From a bacterium (GTDB lineage Bacteria > Zhuqueibacterota > QNDG01 > JAFGCO01): 64,000 nucleotides of DNA. Shown piece by piece: positions 1 through 8,499 of this stretch (position 1 is its first letter; the number at the start of each line of letters is the position of its first letter). The stretch is from assembly GCA_016932575.1 (NCBI GenBank), contig JAFGCO010000002.1, positions 62,001-126,000 of the forward strand. The letters run 5' to 3'. A program made the translations under genes and the position numbers. A model generated the notes under the pieces. The model did not search any database. It was not told the DNA's origin and saw only the letters and a program-made list of their open reading frames with translations.

Positions 1-1
1 G

Positions 2-622
2 ACCATTCAGACATCTTCGGGAAAGGAAAGGACTTTTGTCTATGAATCCTGGAGTAAAAATCATGATGAGAAAAATCTGATCCGTTATCTCGAGCCGATC
101 CGGGTGAAAAATCAGGCGACTCTGATGCATAATTATGCCGATGATATCTGGATGTATTTTCCCCGGACCCGGCGGGTGCGCAAACTGGCCACGCATGCGA
201 AAAAACAAAAGATGGAAGGCAGTGATTTCAGTTATGAAGACATGGGCGCCGGGGACAGTTTCATCAAAGATTACACTTGCAAACGTCTTGAAGATCAATC
301 TTTAGAAGATCGGCAATGCTATCTGGTCGAAATGCATCGAAAATCGAATGCGGATATTTCTTATTCGAGACTGAAAATGTATATCCTAAAAGAAAATTTT
401 GTTCCTGTGCGTGTTGAATATTATGACGAGGATCATCCGGATCGATTGCTGAAAACATTGATTCAATCGGATATTCGGATTTTTGACGGCATCCCGACCG
501 CCATGAAAATGATCATGATCAACGAAATTGACAATTCCGAAACCAAGATGGAATTTATTGAAGTCAAATACAATATTGAAATCGATGATGCCTTGTTCAC
601 AGAAAGGGGACTGAAAGAATGA
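2..622 (+). CDS. LolA-like outer-membrane lipoprotein-sorting family protein (5' partial)
   Basis: The reading frame is open from base 2 and runs off the left edge, so the signal peptide and first strands are missing; the GTG at 104 is internal. The visible 206 residues carry the block seen in secreted outer-membrane lipoprotein-sorting proteins that partner RND/MMPL exporters: an IRYLEP strand, DDIWMYFPRTRRVRKLA, then GSDFSYEDM. The same blocks occur in the complete paralogue at 27910-28695 (IRFLEP, DDIWLYMPALRKTRRI, GSEFSYADM), which supports both frame and family. The protein is expected in the periplasm, binding a lipid or acyl group handed over by the transporter. Its stop overlaps the next start (ATGA at 619-622), so it is translationally coupled to the barrel gene. 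The substrate is unknown. Confidence 0.8.
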   Translation, partial: TIQTSSGKERTFVYESWSKNHDEKNLIRYLEPIRVKNQATLMHNYADDIWMYFPRTRRVRKLATHAKKQKMEGSDFSYEDMGAGDSFIKDYTCKRLEDQSLEDRQCYLVEMHRKSNADISYSRLKMYILKENFVPVRVEYYDEDHPDRLLKTLIQSDIRIFDGIPTAMKMIMINEIDNSETKMEFIEVKYNIEIDDALFTERGLKE

Positions 623-1794
623 AAATGTATGGATTCTGGATTTTGATCTTTATTTTCCTGTCCTCTCCCCTTCTTTCTCAGCAATTAGATATGTTCGGAT
701 ATTTCGAATCCCAGTTCATGGCTGCACGGGTTAAATCTGAAATTCTGCAGATGCAGAGCAACAAGATGCGATTGGATTTCGAATCTATACAGAACTGTTT
801 GCATTTCGGTGCTAATATCAATGCGATCACCTACCATGGGAAAACCGACTGGATTATACCGGATTACCTTCCAGACCGGGTATGTAAAGAGATTCCGGCA
901 TCTATTCGCTCATATTATGTACTCACGTTCGAAAATGAACTTGAGCTTGACAATGCTTATGTTCGGATTGCATTTCACAAATGGGACCTCACACTGGGAA
1001 AACAGCAGATTTCGCTGGGTTCAGGTTATGCCTGGAATCCCACAGACTTGTTCAATCAAAAAGACTTGTTTGATCCGACCTATGAGCAGCCGGGGCACAA
1101 TGCGGTTCGTGTGGATATCCCTTTGGCGTCCCGTCTCAACGGCATGATCCTTTATGCGCCCGATGACGACTGGAACAACTCCGCGAAGCTGGTTTCATTC
1201 AAAACCGGAATTGGACGATTCGATTATACGATCATGGCCATTGAAAAAGGATGGACATTTCATGACTATACAGCATTCTACGGATTCGATTTTCAAAAAA
1301 CAGTCGAAACCCGCAGAATGCTTGGCAGCAGCCTTGTGGGTGAACTGTTCGGATGGGGCGTCTGGTTTGAATGCGGTTATAACCGGATGCAAATCCGTGA
1401 TCATTTTTACGAAATCACGGCGGGAATGAATTATACATTCGATTTTCAGACCTATATCATGATCGAATACTACCGAAATTCAATGGCTCGGTCCCGAATG
1501 GACAATTATACATTGAATGACTGGATGCGATATCTGGCCTCCGAGCAAAAAGCGCTGAACCGGGATCAGCTGTACGTATTGATTCAACATCCGGTTTCTG
1601 ATCTTACTGACCTTGGTTTAAACGTGATTGCAGCCGGAGATAAAAGCCTTGCTCTACTTCCGACTCTTCGGTCCACACCGTTTGAAAATGTTGAACTTTT
1701 AGCTTATGGCAATCTTTATCTTGGAAAAGAAAGCGCGGTTTTTCACAGGAATCTGGGAAATGGCGGACTGGTTCGTATGCGTATATATTTTTAA
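619..1794 (+). CDS. Outer-membrane beta-barrel protein, DUF1302-like, RND-module partner
   Basis: This 391-residue protein has a signal peptide of about 20 residues ending near LLSQQ, followed by alternating amphipathic strands and a terminal RMRIYF, with a final aromatic typical of outer-membrane barrels. The segment LGKQQISLGSGYAWNPTDLF near residues 125-145 is the recognisable block of DUF1302-like barrels. The barrel at 31674-32981 has the matching VGEQIVVWGRADGYNPTNNL. Both lie beside an RND transporter and a LolA-like protein, so a shared role as the outer-membrane component of an export or lipid-transfer machine is likely, by inference. It starts at an ATG overlapping the previous stop and is part of the 1-5661 operon. 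Confidence 0.7.
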   Translation: MKMYGFWILIFIFLSSPLLSQQLDMFGYFESQFMAARVKSEILQMQSNKMRLDFESIQNCLHFGANINAITYHGKTDWIIPDYLPDRVCKEIPASIRSYYVLTFENELELDNAYVRIAFHKWDLTLGKQQISLGSGYAWNPTDLFNQKDLFDPTYEQPGHNAVRVDIPLASRLNGMILYAPDDDWNNSAKLVSFKTGIGRFDYTIMAIEKGWTFHDYTAFYGFDFQKTVETRRMLGSSLVGELFGWGVWFECGYNRMQIRDHFYEITAGMNYTFDFQTYIMIEYYRNSMARSRMDNYTLNDWMRYLASEQKALNRDQLYVLIQHPVSDLTDLGLNVIAAGDKSLALLPTLRSTPFENVELLAYGNLYLGKESAVFHRNLGNGGLVRMRIYF

Positions 1795-1809
1795 GCACAA
1801 GGTTTAAAA

Positions 1810-2250
1810 ATGATGAAGAAATTCTACGGCTTGTTAAGTCTGATTATCATGTTCAATGCCGTTTTTCTGGCTTCAATTCATATTTTCAGAATTAATCGAT
1901 GGTGGTCACTGATTGATCTCTTTCTGCTTGGAGCTGCAGCAATTTTAATTGTACGGTTCTTTTGCACAAAATGCCCGGTGAAGAAAGAATGTGCACATGT
2001 CATCCCGGGATGGATTGCACGCTATTTCAAAAACCGACAGCCGACCCACTACACCAGAATCGAACGGGTAATAACATTTTTCTCTATGGGAATCATTTTA
2101 CTTTTTCCACAATACTGGCTGATCAAAAACATTTTTACCCTTGCCTGTTTCTGGATACTGACGTTTATCGGATTTTTTCTGATTTCAAAAAATATCTGTG
2201 GATGCTGTGATAATCTGAATTGTCCACTCAGAAGATCGGAGCAAAAATGA
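1810..2250 (+). CDS. Small cysteine-rich integral membrane protein of unknown function
   Basis: I do not recognise a family for this 146-residue protein. It has about four hydrophobic segments (near 8-25, 33-50, 88-105 and 108-127) and two cysteine clusters, CTKCPVKKEC after the second segment and CGCCDNLNC near the C-terminus. The spacing C-x2-C-x5-C and C-x-C-C-x4-C suggests a metal site or disulfides near the membrane face. It starts 15 bp after the barrel gene and its stop overlaps the next start (ATGA at 2247-2250), so it belongs to the same operon. A helper role for the adjacent methyltransferase or RND exporter is possible, but nothing in the sequence proves it. Confidence 0.6.
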   Translation: MMKKFYGLLSLIIMFNAVFLASIHIFRINRWWSLIDLFLLGAAAILIVRFFCTKCPVKKECAHVIPGWIARYFKNRQPTHYTRIERVITFFSMGIILLFPQYWLIKNIFTLACFWILTFIGFFLISKNICGCCDNLNCPLRRSEQK

Positions 2251-2789
2251 TCCTGAACAACCTATTTTTCTGGGCCTTTTTCAGTATGTTCGGACTCTCG
2301 GCAGCCGGGGCCGTCGTGGGCAGCCATCCTGTCGGTCAAAAAACATGGCTTGGTTTTCTCATCGTGGCCGTATTTTTTTTGGGACGGTTCATCCTGCCTC
2401 TCCCCTTTGTTATGCAGCCACGACTTAAAACAGTTGAATGTATGAAAATTATTGGAATCCTCCTGTTTTTAATTGGCGCTTGGCTGTCTCTTGAACCCTG
2501 CTTCTCGATTCGGCCGTTCAACATCGCCGGAGAAAAAACACAACTGATGACGAATGGATTCTATCGATGAACCCGAAATCCTATCTATCTTGGAGAATTG
2601 ATATGGACACTGGGATGGTCGATCATATTCGGATCTATTTTCGGTATCTTAATGGTTCCAATCTGGTGGATCGGACTCCTATGCCATATTTCGATCGAAG
2701 AAAATCAATTAATTCATCGATTCGGAGAAGATTATCTGCGATATATGAAAAAAGCGCGTGGCCGCATGATTCCGGGATTACCTATATGA
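2247..2789 (+). pseudogene. Isoprenylcysteine carboxyl methyltransferase-family protein interrupted by an in-frame TGA
   Basis: Read through one stop codon, the frame from 2247 to 2789 gives a polytopic protein of about 180 residues of the ICMT/PEMT-like family. The first part has three or four membrane segments and ends TNGFYR. The same frame then has TGA at 2568-2570 and continues TRNPIYLGELIW, a TM region, EENQLIHRFGEDYLRYMKKARGR and PGLPI. The family consensus here is G(P/F)YR-(W/Y)-(T/V)RNPxYLG followed by EE...FG.EY..Y, so the stop sits exactly on an aromatic position that is often Trp. One TGG-to-TGA change explains it. It may be a recent nonsense mutation, a sequencing error, or two polypeptides with reinitiation at TTG 2598. 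TGA is a normal stop elsewhere here (622, 2250), so recoding is unlikely. Confidence 0.75.
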
Positions 2790-2844
2790 TGCGTCATCTA
2801 TTCAATCAATACAATTTTTAACCTGTTATTTTTGGAGAAAACCG

Positions 2845-5661
2845 ATGAGAGAAAAACTTCTCAATCAACTGGCAGACTGGCATGCCCGGTATCCGTTGCA
2901 AATCATTTTGGTGGTCATTATGCTTTCACTGATATTTTCATTTTTTTCAACCCAACTGACAATCACGATGCGATGGTCCGATCTTCTACCTGAAAAAGAT
3001 CCCCGCACCATTGAATATAACCAAATTATCCGGGAATTCACTTCAGCTTCGAATATCGTTGTTGTGGCTCAGGGCGAAGGGGCACGTATGAAAGAATTCG
3101 CTGATACACTGGCACCACGTCTGCTGACAGCCGTTGATACAAGTAAAAATACCGAATGCCTTAAAAAAATAAAAAAACTGAAGAGTGAAATCTCCGGCAT
3201 CCCTAAGACGAAACACGTTAAAATTCAGGATATTCAAATTCAAATTCAGGAACTTCAGAATCAAATGAATTTCTCGCTGATTCAGCGGGTCGATTATAAG
3301 AATCCAGTTGAGTTCATGAAAAATCACGGCCTGATGCTGATGAAGGCAGAAGATCTCCGCGACAATCAGTCCGTTTTTGAAAATCCCAATTTACCTGAAT
3401 TGATTCACAATATAAACGAAGCACTCGAGAAAGAATATGTGGGCCAACCGGAATCTATCTCCAGCAGGGAAAAGGAAGATCAGGCGATTCTGTTTTTGGA
3501 TGCAGTTGAGCATCTGACGCAAACGTTATACGAAAGTACACAAGGTGCGCCACCGGATGCAGACAAAATTCGAGAATCTGCGGACCGGTTGCTGATCGGT
3601 GATCCTTACTTTCTTTCCTATGATCAATCCGCGCTGATCATGATTGCTGTTCCCAATTTTTCCGCCCTGGAACTGGACCGCATGGTCAGTGGCACAGATG
3701 CCGTGCAAGCAGTTTTAGACCGGACATTGTCAGAATTTCCAGACATTCAGGCCGGTCTGACAGGGATGATACCCATTGGCCGGGATGAAATGGTTTACGG
3801 CATGGAAAGCGCCAATGTAACCAGTATCATTGCTCTTTTTGCAATTCTGATATTATTAATTTTGGCGTTTCGAATGTGGGTGGCTCCGCTGTTTGCCATA
3901 CTCAATCTTCTTATCGGGCTTTTGTGGGCCATCGGCCTAACCGCAATGACTGTTGGCCAATTAAATATTATGACGCAAATGATGGCGGTTATTTTATTAG
4001 GTCTGGGTATTGATTTTTCTATTCATTTTATAAGCGGTTTTACAGAAAACCGCTCTTCCGGACAATCAATTGCCGAGTCTTTGAAATTGACTTTCCAGAA
4101 ATACGGCAAAGGCATTATGACCGGAGGGCTCACAACTTCTTTTGCCTTTCTTTCCCTCATGATCAGCAGTTCACGCGGCATGAAAGAAATGGGGCTGGTC
4201 ACCGGTCTGGGACTAATCGCAGTATTAATTACCACATTTCTTGCATTGCCCGCTTTTCTTGTATTGCGTGAACGCCGCATTCAACGAAAAACAATACTGC
4301 ATGTACGGCGGGACATATCCTTTCGTTTTCTTGGAAAAACCGGAGCCTTACTGGGAAATCATTTTTTGCTGACTTTTATTATTTCATGGATTTTAACCAC
4401 AGGAATGATTTGGCATGCCTCTCGGATCACATTTGATCAAAACTATATGAATATGGAACCCGAGGGCCTCCCTTCGGTTATGCTTCAGGATACGATTACT
4501 GATAAATTTGATCTGAGCATGGATTATGCACTTGTGTTATCCTCTTCACCTGATGAATCCCGAAATCTGGCAACATCATATCGGAAATTGGCAACAACCG
4601 CCATGACAGAAGATATCGGCCTGTATCTTCCTTCTGCTCAGGAACAGGACGAAAGATCCGGAATCATTCAAAAAATCAAAAATAAAATGACGCAGGCTCC
4701 TGTTAAACACAGGCTGTCGGCAAGCGATCTGACGGTTCTTCAAAATGAGATTCAACGTCTCGACTGGAATATCATGGAGATTCAGGACATGGCATTTCTA
4801 AACGGCCAGGAGCGGGTGGAGCAGAAATGTGCAAGGCTTGTGGGAAGCCCGGATTCAAATGCAAAAAACCGATTGGAGATGCTGCATCATCAGTTAAACT
4901 CCCTTAGTACTTCACAAACGGCAGAATTAACTCACTATCAGCAAATCTTTGCGCCCTATTTCAAACAACAGGTTATGTCCATGGCAAATACTGAATCAAT
5001 TACTCTCGAGAAACTTCCGGCTTCTATTCTGGACAGATACAGCAACCCGGACAGGACGCGATTTCTGGTATCGGTTTATCCAAAAGCCAGCATATGGACA
5101 GATCTTAAATTTCTTGTGCAATTTACTGAAGATCTTTCCCGGGTCAATAATCGTGCAACCGGCATGCCCACAATATTTCAGGCACTGATTGAGATTATCG
5201 GCAGGGACGGCCGAAATGCTCTCGTACTTACGTTGCTGGTTGTTTTTCTTCTTTTATGGCTGGACTTCAAACGACCCCAGTACGCCTTAATTGCCATGAC
5301 TCCCCTTATTTTAGGTGTCATCTGGATGGTTGGTTTAATGCGAATATTCGGACTGCAGTTTACTGTAATCAATGTCATGGGACTGCCCATGATTATCGGG
5401 ATTGGAATTGATGATGGCGTGCATATTATGCACCGATGGATTCATGAAGGCAAACGGAATTTATATCAAGTATTTTCAAGTACCGGTAAAGCGATTTTAT
5501 TAACTACATTGACGACAATGCTGGCTTTTGGATCACTTTATTTTGCTGTATGGAGGGGTTTTGCATCTCTTGGATCAGCTCTGTTCCTTGGCGTTGGTGC
5601 ATGTTTTATCACGACATTGTTGTTTCTATCCTGTATTATTGGCATGTTGACTCGGCAGTAA
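2845..5661 (+). CDS. RND superfamily (MMPL-type) exporter
   Basis: A 938-residue inner-membrane transporter of the RND/MMPL class, built as two halves. TM1 is near residues 20-40 and a large periplasmic loop (about 45-325) contains a charged coiled coil (KIKKLKSEI... to IQELQNQ). Five TM helices follow, including LGLGIDFSIHF. The second half repeats the plan with TM7 near 505, a periplasmic loop to about 785, then helices with IGIGIDDGVHIMHRW. The paired G-x-D-x-x-I/V-H motifs in TM4 and TM10 are the proton-relay positions of this family. It probably exports a lipid or lipid-linked substrate with the upstream LolA-like and barrel proteins. It is the last gene of the operon, followed by a terminator. 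It is longer than the second RND protein at 28730-31006 and divergent from it. Confidence 0.9.
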   Translation: MREKLLNQLADWHARYPLQIILVVIMLSLIFSFFSTQLTITMRWSDLLPEKDPRTIEYNQIIREFTSASNIVVVAQGEGARMKEFADTLAPRLLTAVDTSKNTECLKKIKKLKSEISGIPKTKHVKIQDIQIQIQELQNQMNFSLIQRVDYKNPVEFMKNHGLMLMKAEDLRDNQSVFENPNLPELIHNINEALEKEYVGQPESISSREKEDQAILFLDAVEHLTQTLYESTQGAPPDADKIRESADRLLIGDPYFLSYDQSALIMIAVPNFSALELDRMVSGTDAVQAVLDRTLSEFPDIQAGLTGMIPIGRDEMVYGMESANVTSIIALFAILILLILAFRMWVAPLFAILNLLIGLLWAIGLTAMTVGQLNIMTQMMAVILLGLGIDFSIHFISGFTENRSSGQSIAESLKLTFQKYGKGIMTGGLTTSFAFLSLMISSSRGMKEMGLVTGLGLIAVLITTFLALPAFLVLRERRIQRKTILHVRRDISFRFLGKTGALLGNHFLLTFIISWILTTGMIWHASRITFDQNYMNMEPEGLPSVMLQDTITDKFDLSMDYALVLSSSPDESRNLATSYRKLATTAMTEDIGLYLPSAQEQDERSGIIQKIKNKMTQAPVKHRLSASDLTVLQNEIQRLDWNIMEIQDMAFLNGQERVEQKCARLVGSPDSNAKNRLEMLHHQLNSLSTSQTAELTHYQQIFAPYFKQQVMSMANTESITLEKLPASILDRYSNPDRTRFLVSVYPKASIWTDLKFLVQFTEDLSRVNNRATGMPTIFQALIEIIGRDGRNALVLTLLVVFLLLWLDFKRPQYALIAMTPLILGVIWMVGLMRIFGLQFTVINVMGLPMIIGIGIDDGVHIMHRWIHEGKRNLYQVFSSTGKAILLTTLTTMLAFGSLYFAVWRGFASLGSALFLGVGACFITTLLFLSCIIGMLTRQ

Positions 5662-5689
5662 TTGCTTGTTTTTTCCTCTTCATTCAGGA

Positions 5690-5736
5690 AAGAGTTGCCG
5701 CTTTTTATTAACAATTATTAAGGCGACTCTTTTTTA
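5690..5736 (+). terminator. Rho-independent terminator after the first RND operon
   Basis: The arm AAGAGTTGCC (5690-5699) pairs with GGCGACTCTT (5722-5731) over 10 bp with one T-G wobble, and a T-run follows. It lies 28 bp after the RND stop. Confidence 0.8.
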
Positions 5737-5918
5737 TTTATGAAATTTTCTTAAAATATTACCTAAGTTTCGTATACATTTTACGAAAATTGAAAATTGG
5801 TATTTTTATTGCTATTTTTAAAAATAATTTTTGTCATCCTTGATGAATCATGCAGGAACATTCATTATTGACTTGACTTTTTAAAAAAAACTGTTAATTT
5901 AGGAACCAATTTATTCAG

Positions 5919-6137
5919 AAACGTTTTTAAATCAAAATCGATGTATGTTGGTACCGGGGTTTAAAATTATTCCGGAAACGCTTGGGACTGTAATTCAAAT
6001 ATCTTATAAGGAATAGTGTCATTGTGTGTCATTCATCTATATTTCCTATAAGATAATATTCCCAATTTATAAAAACACCTTAAAATTTTTATGTGTTTGT
6101 ACGAAGTCAATTTTTAAATAACACCGAAAACGTTTGC
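5919..6137. promoter_or_regulatory. Three LacI/GalR-type operator-like boxes upstream of the secreted-protein operon
   Basis: The 600-bp AT-rich gap between 5737 and 6337 holds no gene. It contains GAAACGTTTT (palindromic core AAACGTTT at 5919-5926), GGAAACGCTTGG (5974-5985) and GAAAACGTTTGC (core 6128-6135). These resemble the AANCGNTT core of LacI/GalR-family operators, which commonly control carbohydrate genes. Two overlapping TTGACT elements at 5868-5878 could form a -35 region, but I see no convincing -10 at the right distance. No LacI-type regulator is encoded in this window. Confidence 0.35.
5999..6057. repeat. Imperfect inverted repeat in the operon leader
   Basis: TATCTTATAAGGAAT on the left and ATTTCCTATAAGATA on the right form a 15-bp stem with two mismatches around a loop of about 28 bases. 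There is no T-run, so it is not an obvious terminator. It lies between the operator-like boxes and could be a leader hairpin. Confidence 0.5.
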
Positions 6138-6337
6138 ATAACTTTATAATAATATTTATATCTTGTTTTTCAATATTGTTTTTATGAGGGTTATGCTATT
6201 TCTAGATGACCATTTGTTTTTGATTCACATACGGAATGACTATAAATTTACTGCTGATGCATGATATAAAGGTATATTGATAATTCCTGAATACTGTGAA
6301 CATCAAAAGGAAATATTTTAAAAGTATTGACCAATCA

Positions 6338-8491
6338 ATGAAAACATCTAACTTTAATTTCTTGTGCAGTATGTTTTTGATCTGTCTGATTGAAATCAAT
6401 ACGGATATCAATGCGCAAACCTGCTGGTACGTGGATAATGCAGCCATCGGTTTGAACAACGGATCATCCTGGGATAATGCCTGGCCGGGTTTCGCCTATA
6501 TTCAGTGGAACACTGTTCAGCCGGGTGATATCCTGTATATCAGCGGTGGTACAACTGAGAAAACCTATTATGAACGTCTGTCGATCGTAGCCAGCGGAAC
6601 CGAAGAAAATCCAATCATCATCAAAGTCGGTCATGAACCCGGACATGCAGGAAATGTGATCATTACAAATGATGGCCCCCTGGGCGGGATTTCGATTATT
6701 TACCGAGACTATATCACAATAGATGGAAACAGGAATGGAGAAAGAAAACTGATTGTTCAAAATTGCACAGTACCCGGTATAAAAGTATACGGCGCTTATG
6801 GGATCAAATTAAGCCATCTCGAGATCCATCATAATGGAGATGAAGTGGATTGGGATAACAGTGGAATAACGTTTACTGCTACCGGCTATGTTGAACCCAG
6901 ACCGAATCTCGAAATTTGTTATTGCCATATTCATCATAACTGGCAGGACGCTATCTCCGGTTTCGGCCCGATCGCCTCCGGTTTCGGTTATATTTCAATT
7001 CATGACAATGAAATATCCGATGTTGTTGATGACGGATTTGAGTGCGGGTCCGGCGGTGTCGATTTTTATAACAACAGCATGCATGATAGATCTTACGACG
7101 GCGGAGACGGCCATCCGGACGGCGTCGCGTTCAACGGAGCGGAATATTACCGGGTTTATAATAACCGTTTTTACAACTTCAGGCGCGGGACCGCTTATAT
7201 CAATTATGAGCCGTTTTATAATACCAGTCCTCCGTCACCGCGTCCGGGAGATCATGTATACATTTACAATAACCTGATCTATGAAGAGGAAATCATTCCC
7301 ACCGGATTTATCCCTTCCCATTACACATTTTATACACCCAATCCCTACCGGTCCGGCCGGCCGGATGGTATTTATACAGACATTGACAGCGCCAGGGCAT
7401 TATTCCATCACATGATAGAACAGGATTATATTGGTACCGACAGTTATATTCTGGACAATTTTCGCAATTTGCCCGATTATGTCGATATGGAACTGGATCC
7501 AATATATGAAAATCATCAACAAGAAATTTATCAGATTGTCGTGAGTTATGAAGATGTGGGCTCTTCACTTGGAGGAATATCGTTCGGGGGAAGTGATATC
7601 ACAACAACCTATTTATCCGATATTATTATCGCCAACAATGTCATGGTGAATTTGCCGGCAAGGGGATTTGGAATCAGCTGTAATAATCACGACAGCGAGA
7701 ATCTGAACAATATCATCGTTGCGAATAATATTGCGCTTAATTGTTACACAAACGGAGGCGGCATAGCAAGCAGTGTCGGAGGTATATCCGATAATAGTCT
7801 GATCGGATCTTATGGTTCAGATGCAAAAATCGTCTATGACAACAACATCATCTTTCAGGGTAATCAGGGCTGCAGCGCCATGCGTTATAATGATCACTTT
7901 ATTGATCATTATGAGGATTTTGTAACGATATACGGCTTAAACGTTCATGGTGCTAATATCGATCCGTCTCTGAATGGAGACTATAAGCCTTATTCACAAT
8001 CGAGTCCGGCTGTGGACAACGGCATTAATTTAAGCGCGATTTTTACAACCGATATTGATTGTGGTTTAAGACCCTATGGCAGTGGCTGGGACATTGGTGC
8101 GTATGAATTTGGATCATCTCCCGGAAATATTGTCTCCGTAAAAATTAAAGTTTTCATGGAAGGTCCCTTCAATATCGGCTCTATGAATACGGATCTGCAA
8201 ACCGGCGGCCATCTCCCCCTGCAATCCCCTTATGATGACACTGAAGTCTCTGCCATACCGGAAAATGTGGTGGACTGGGTGCAGGTGGAATTGCGGATAA
8301 TGGCGGATGAATCCGGTGATAATTACACCAAAAGTGTCTTTTTAAGAAACGACGGGATGGTTATCGACCAGGACGGATCAGACACCGTATCGATTGAAGC
8401 ACCGGAAGGGGATTATTTTATTGTGGTCAGGCATCGGAATCATCTGACTGTCATGAGCAATGTCGCTATTCATTTAACATCGGAATTGTAG
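6338..8491 (+). CDS. Secreted right-handed beta-helix protein with shared C-terminal module
   Basis: About 717 residues from the ATG at 6338, which gives a clean signal peptide ending near INAQ; a GTG at 6296 in frame would add 14 residues, and neither has a good ribosome site. Next comes the N-terminal block of DUF1565/choice-of-anchor-Q beta-helix proteins (WYVDNAA, SSWDNAWPG, PGDILYISGG). Irregular NN-containing beta-helix coils such as YNNRFYNF and IANNVMVN run to about residue 560. The choice-of-anchor end (CGLRPYGSGWDIGAYEFG) follows at about 580-600. The last 115 residues are the module shared by all eight proteins of this cluster. The fold is that of pectate-lyase-like polysaccharide lyases, epimerases and binding proteins. 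No catalytic residues could be assigned, so activity on a polysaccharide is inferred. First gene of the operon. Confidence 0.8.
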   Translation: MKTSNFNFLCSMFLICLIEINTDINAQTCWYVDNAAIGLNNGSSWDNAWPGFAYIQWNTVQPGDILYISGGTTEKTYYERLSIVASGTEENPIIIKVGHEPGHAGNVIITNDGPLGGISIIYRDYITIDGNRNGERKLIVQNCTVPGIKVYGAYGIKLSHLEIHHNGDEVDWDNSGITFTATGYVEPRPNLEICYCHIHHNWQDAISGFGPIASGFGYISIHDNEISDVVDDGFECGSGGVDFYNNSMHDRSYDGGDGHPDGVAFNGAEYYRVYNNRFYNFRRGTAYINYEPFYNTSPPSPRPGDHVYIYNNLIYEEEIIPTGFIPSHYTFYTPNPYRSGRPDGIYTDIDSARALFHHMIEQDYIGTDSYILDNFRNLPDYVDMELDPIYENHQQEIYQIVVSYEDVGSSLGGISFGGSDITTTYLSDIIIANNVMVNLPARGFGISCNNHDSENLNNIIVANNIALNCYTNGGGIASSVGGISDNSLIGSYGSDAKIVYDNNIIFQGNQGCSAMRYNDHFIDHYEDFVTIYGLNVHGANIDPSLNGDYKPYSQSSPAVDNGINLSAIFTTDIDCGLRPYGSGWDIGAYEFGSSPGNIVSVKIKVFMEGPFNIGSMNTDLQTGGHLPLQSPYDDTEVSAIPENVVDWVQVELRIMADESGDNYTKSVFLRNDGMVIDQDGSDTVSIEAPEGDYFIVVRHRNHLTVMSNVAIHLTSEL
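8195..8460 (+). repeat. C-terminal module DNA, copy near-identical to 17191-17456
   Basis: This stretch encodes most of the C-terminal module of the first secreted protein. By hand alignment it differs from 17191-17456 at about 26 of 266 positions and includes an unbroken identical run of 61 bases. The upstream parts of the two genes are not alike, so the module was copied on its own. Confidence 0.8.
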
Positions 8492-8499
8492 GAAACCAT

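Noticed and set aside
2247-2789. TGA recoded as tryptophan or selenocysteine
   Set aside because: TGA ends other genes here (622, 2250, 15727), prfB encodes an RF2 regulated by UGA, and no SECIS-like hairpin was seen just after the codon.
7308-7568. Small antisense frames inside the secreted-protein genes
   Set aside because: All are shadows of the plus-strand genes, without start signals or recognisable domains.
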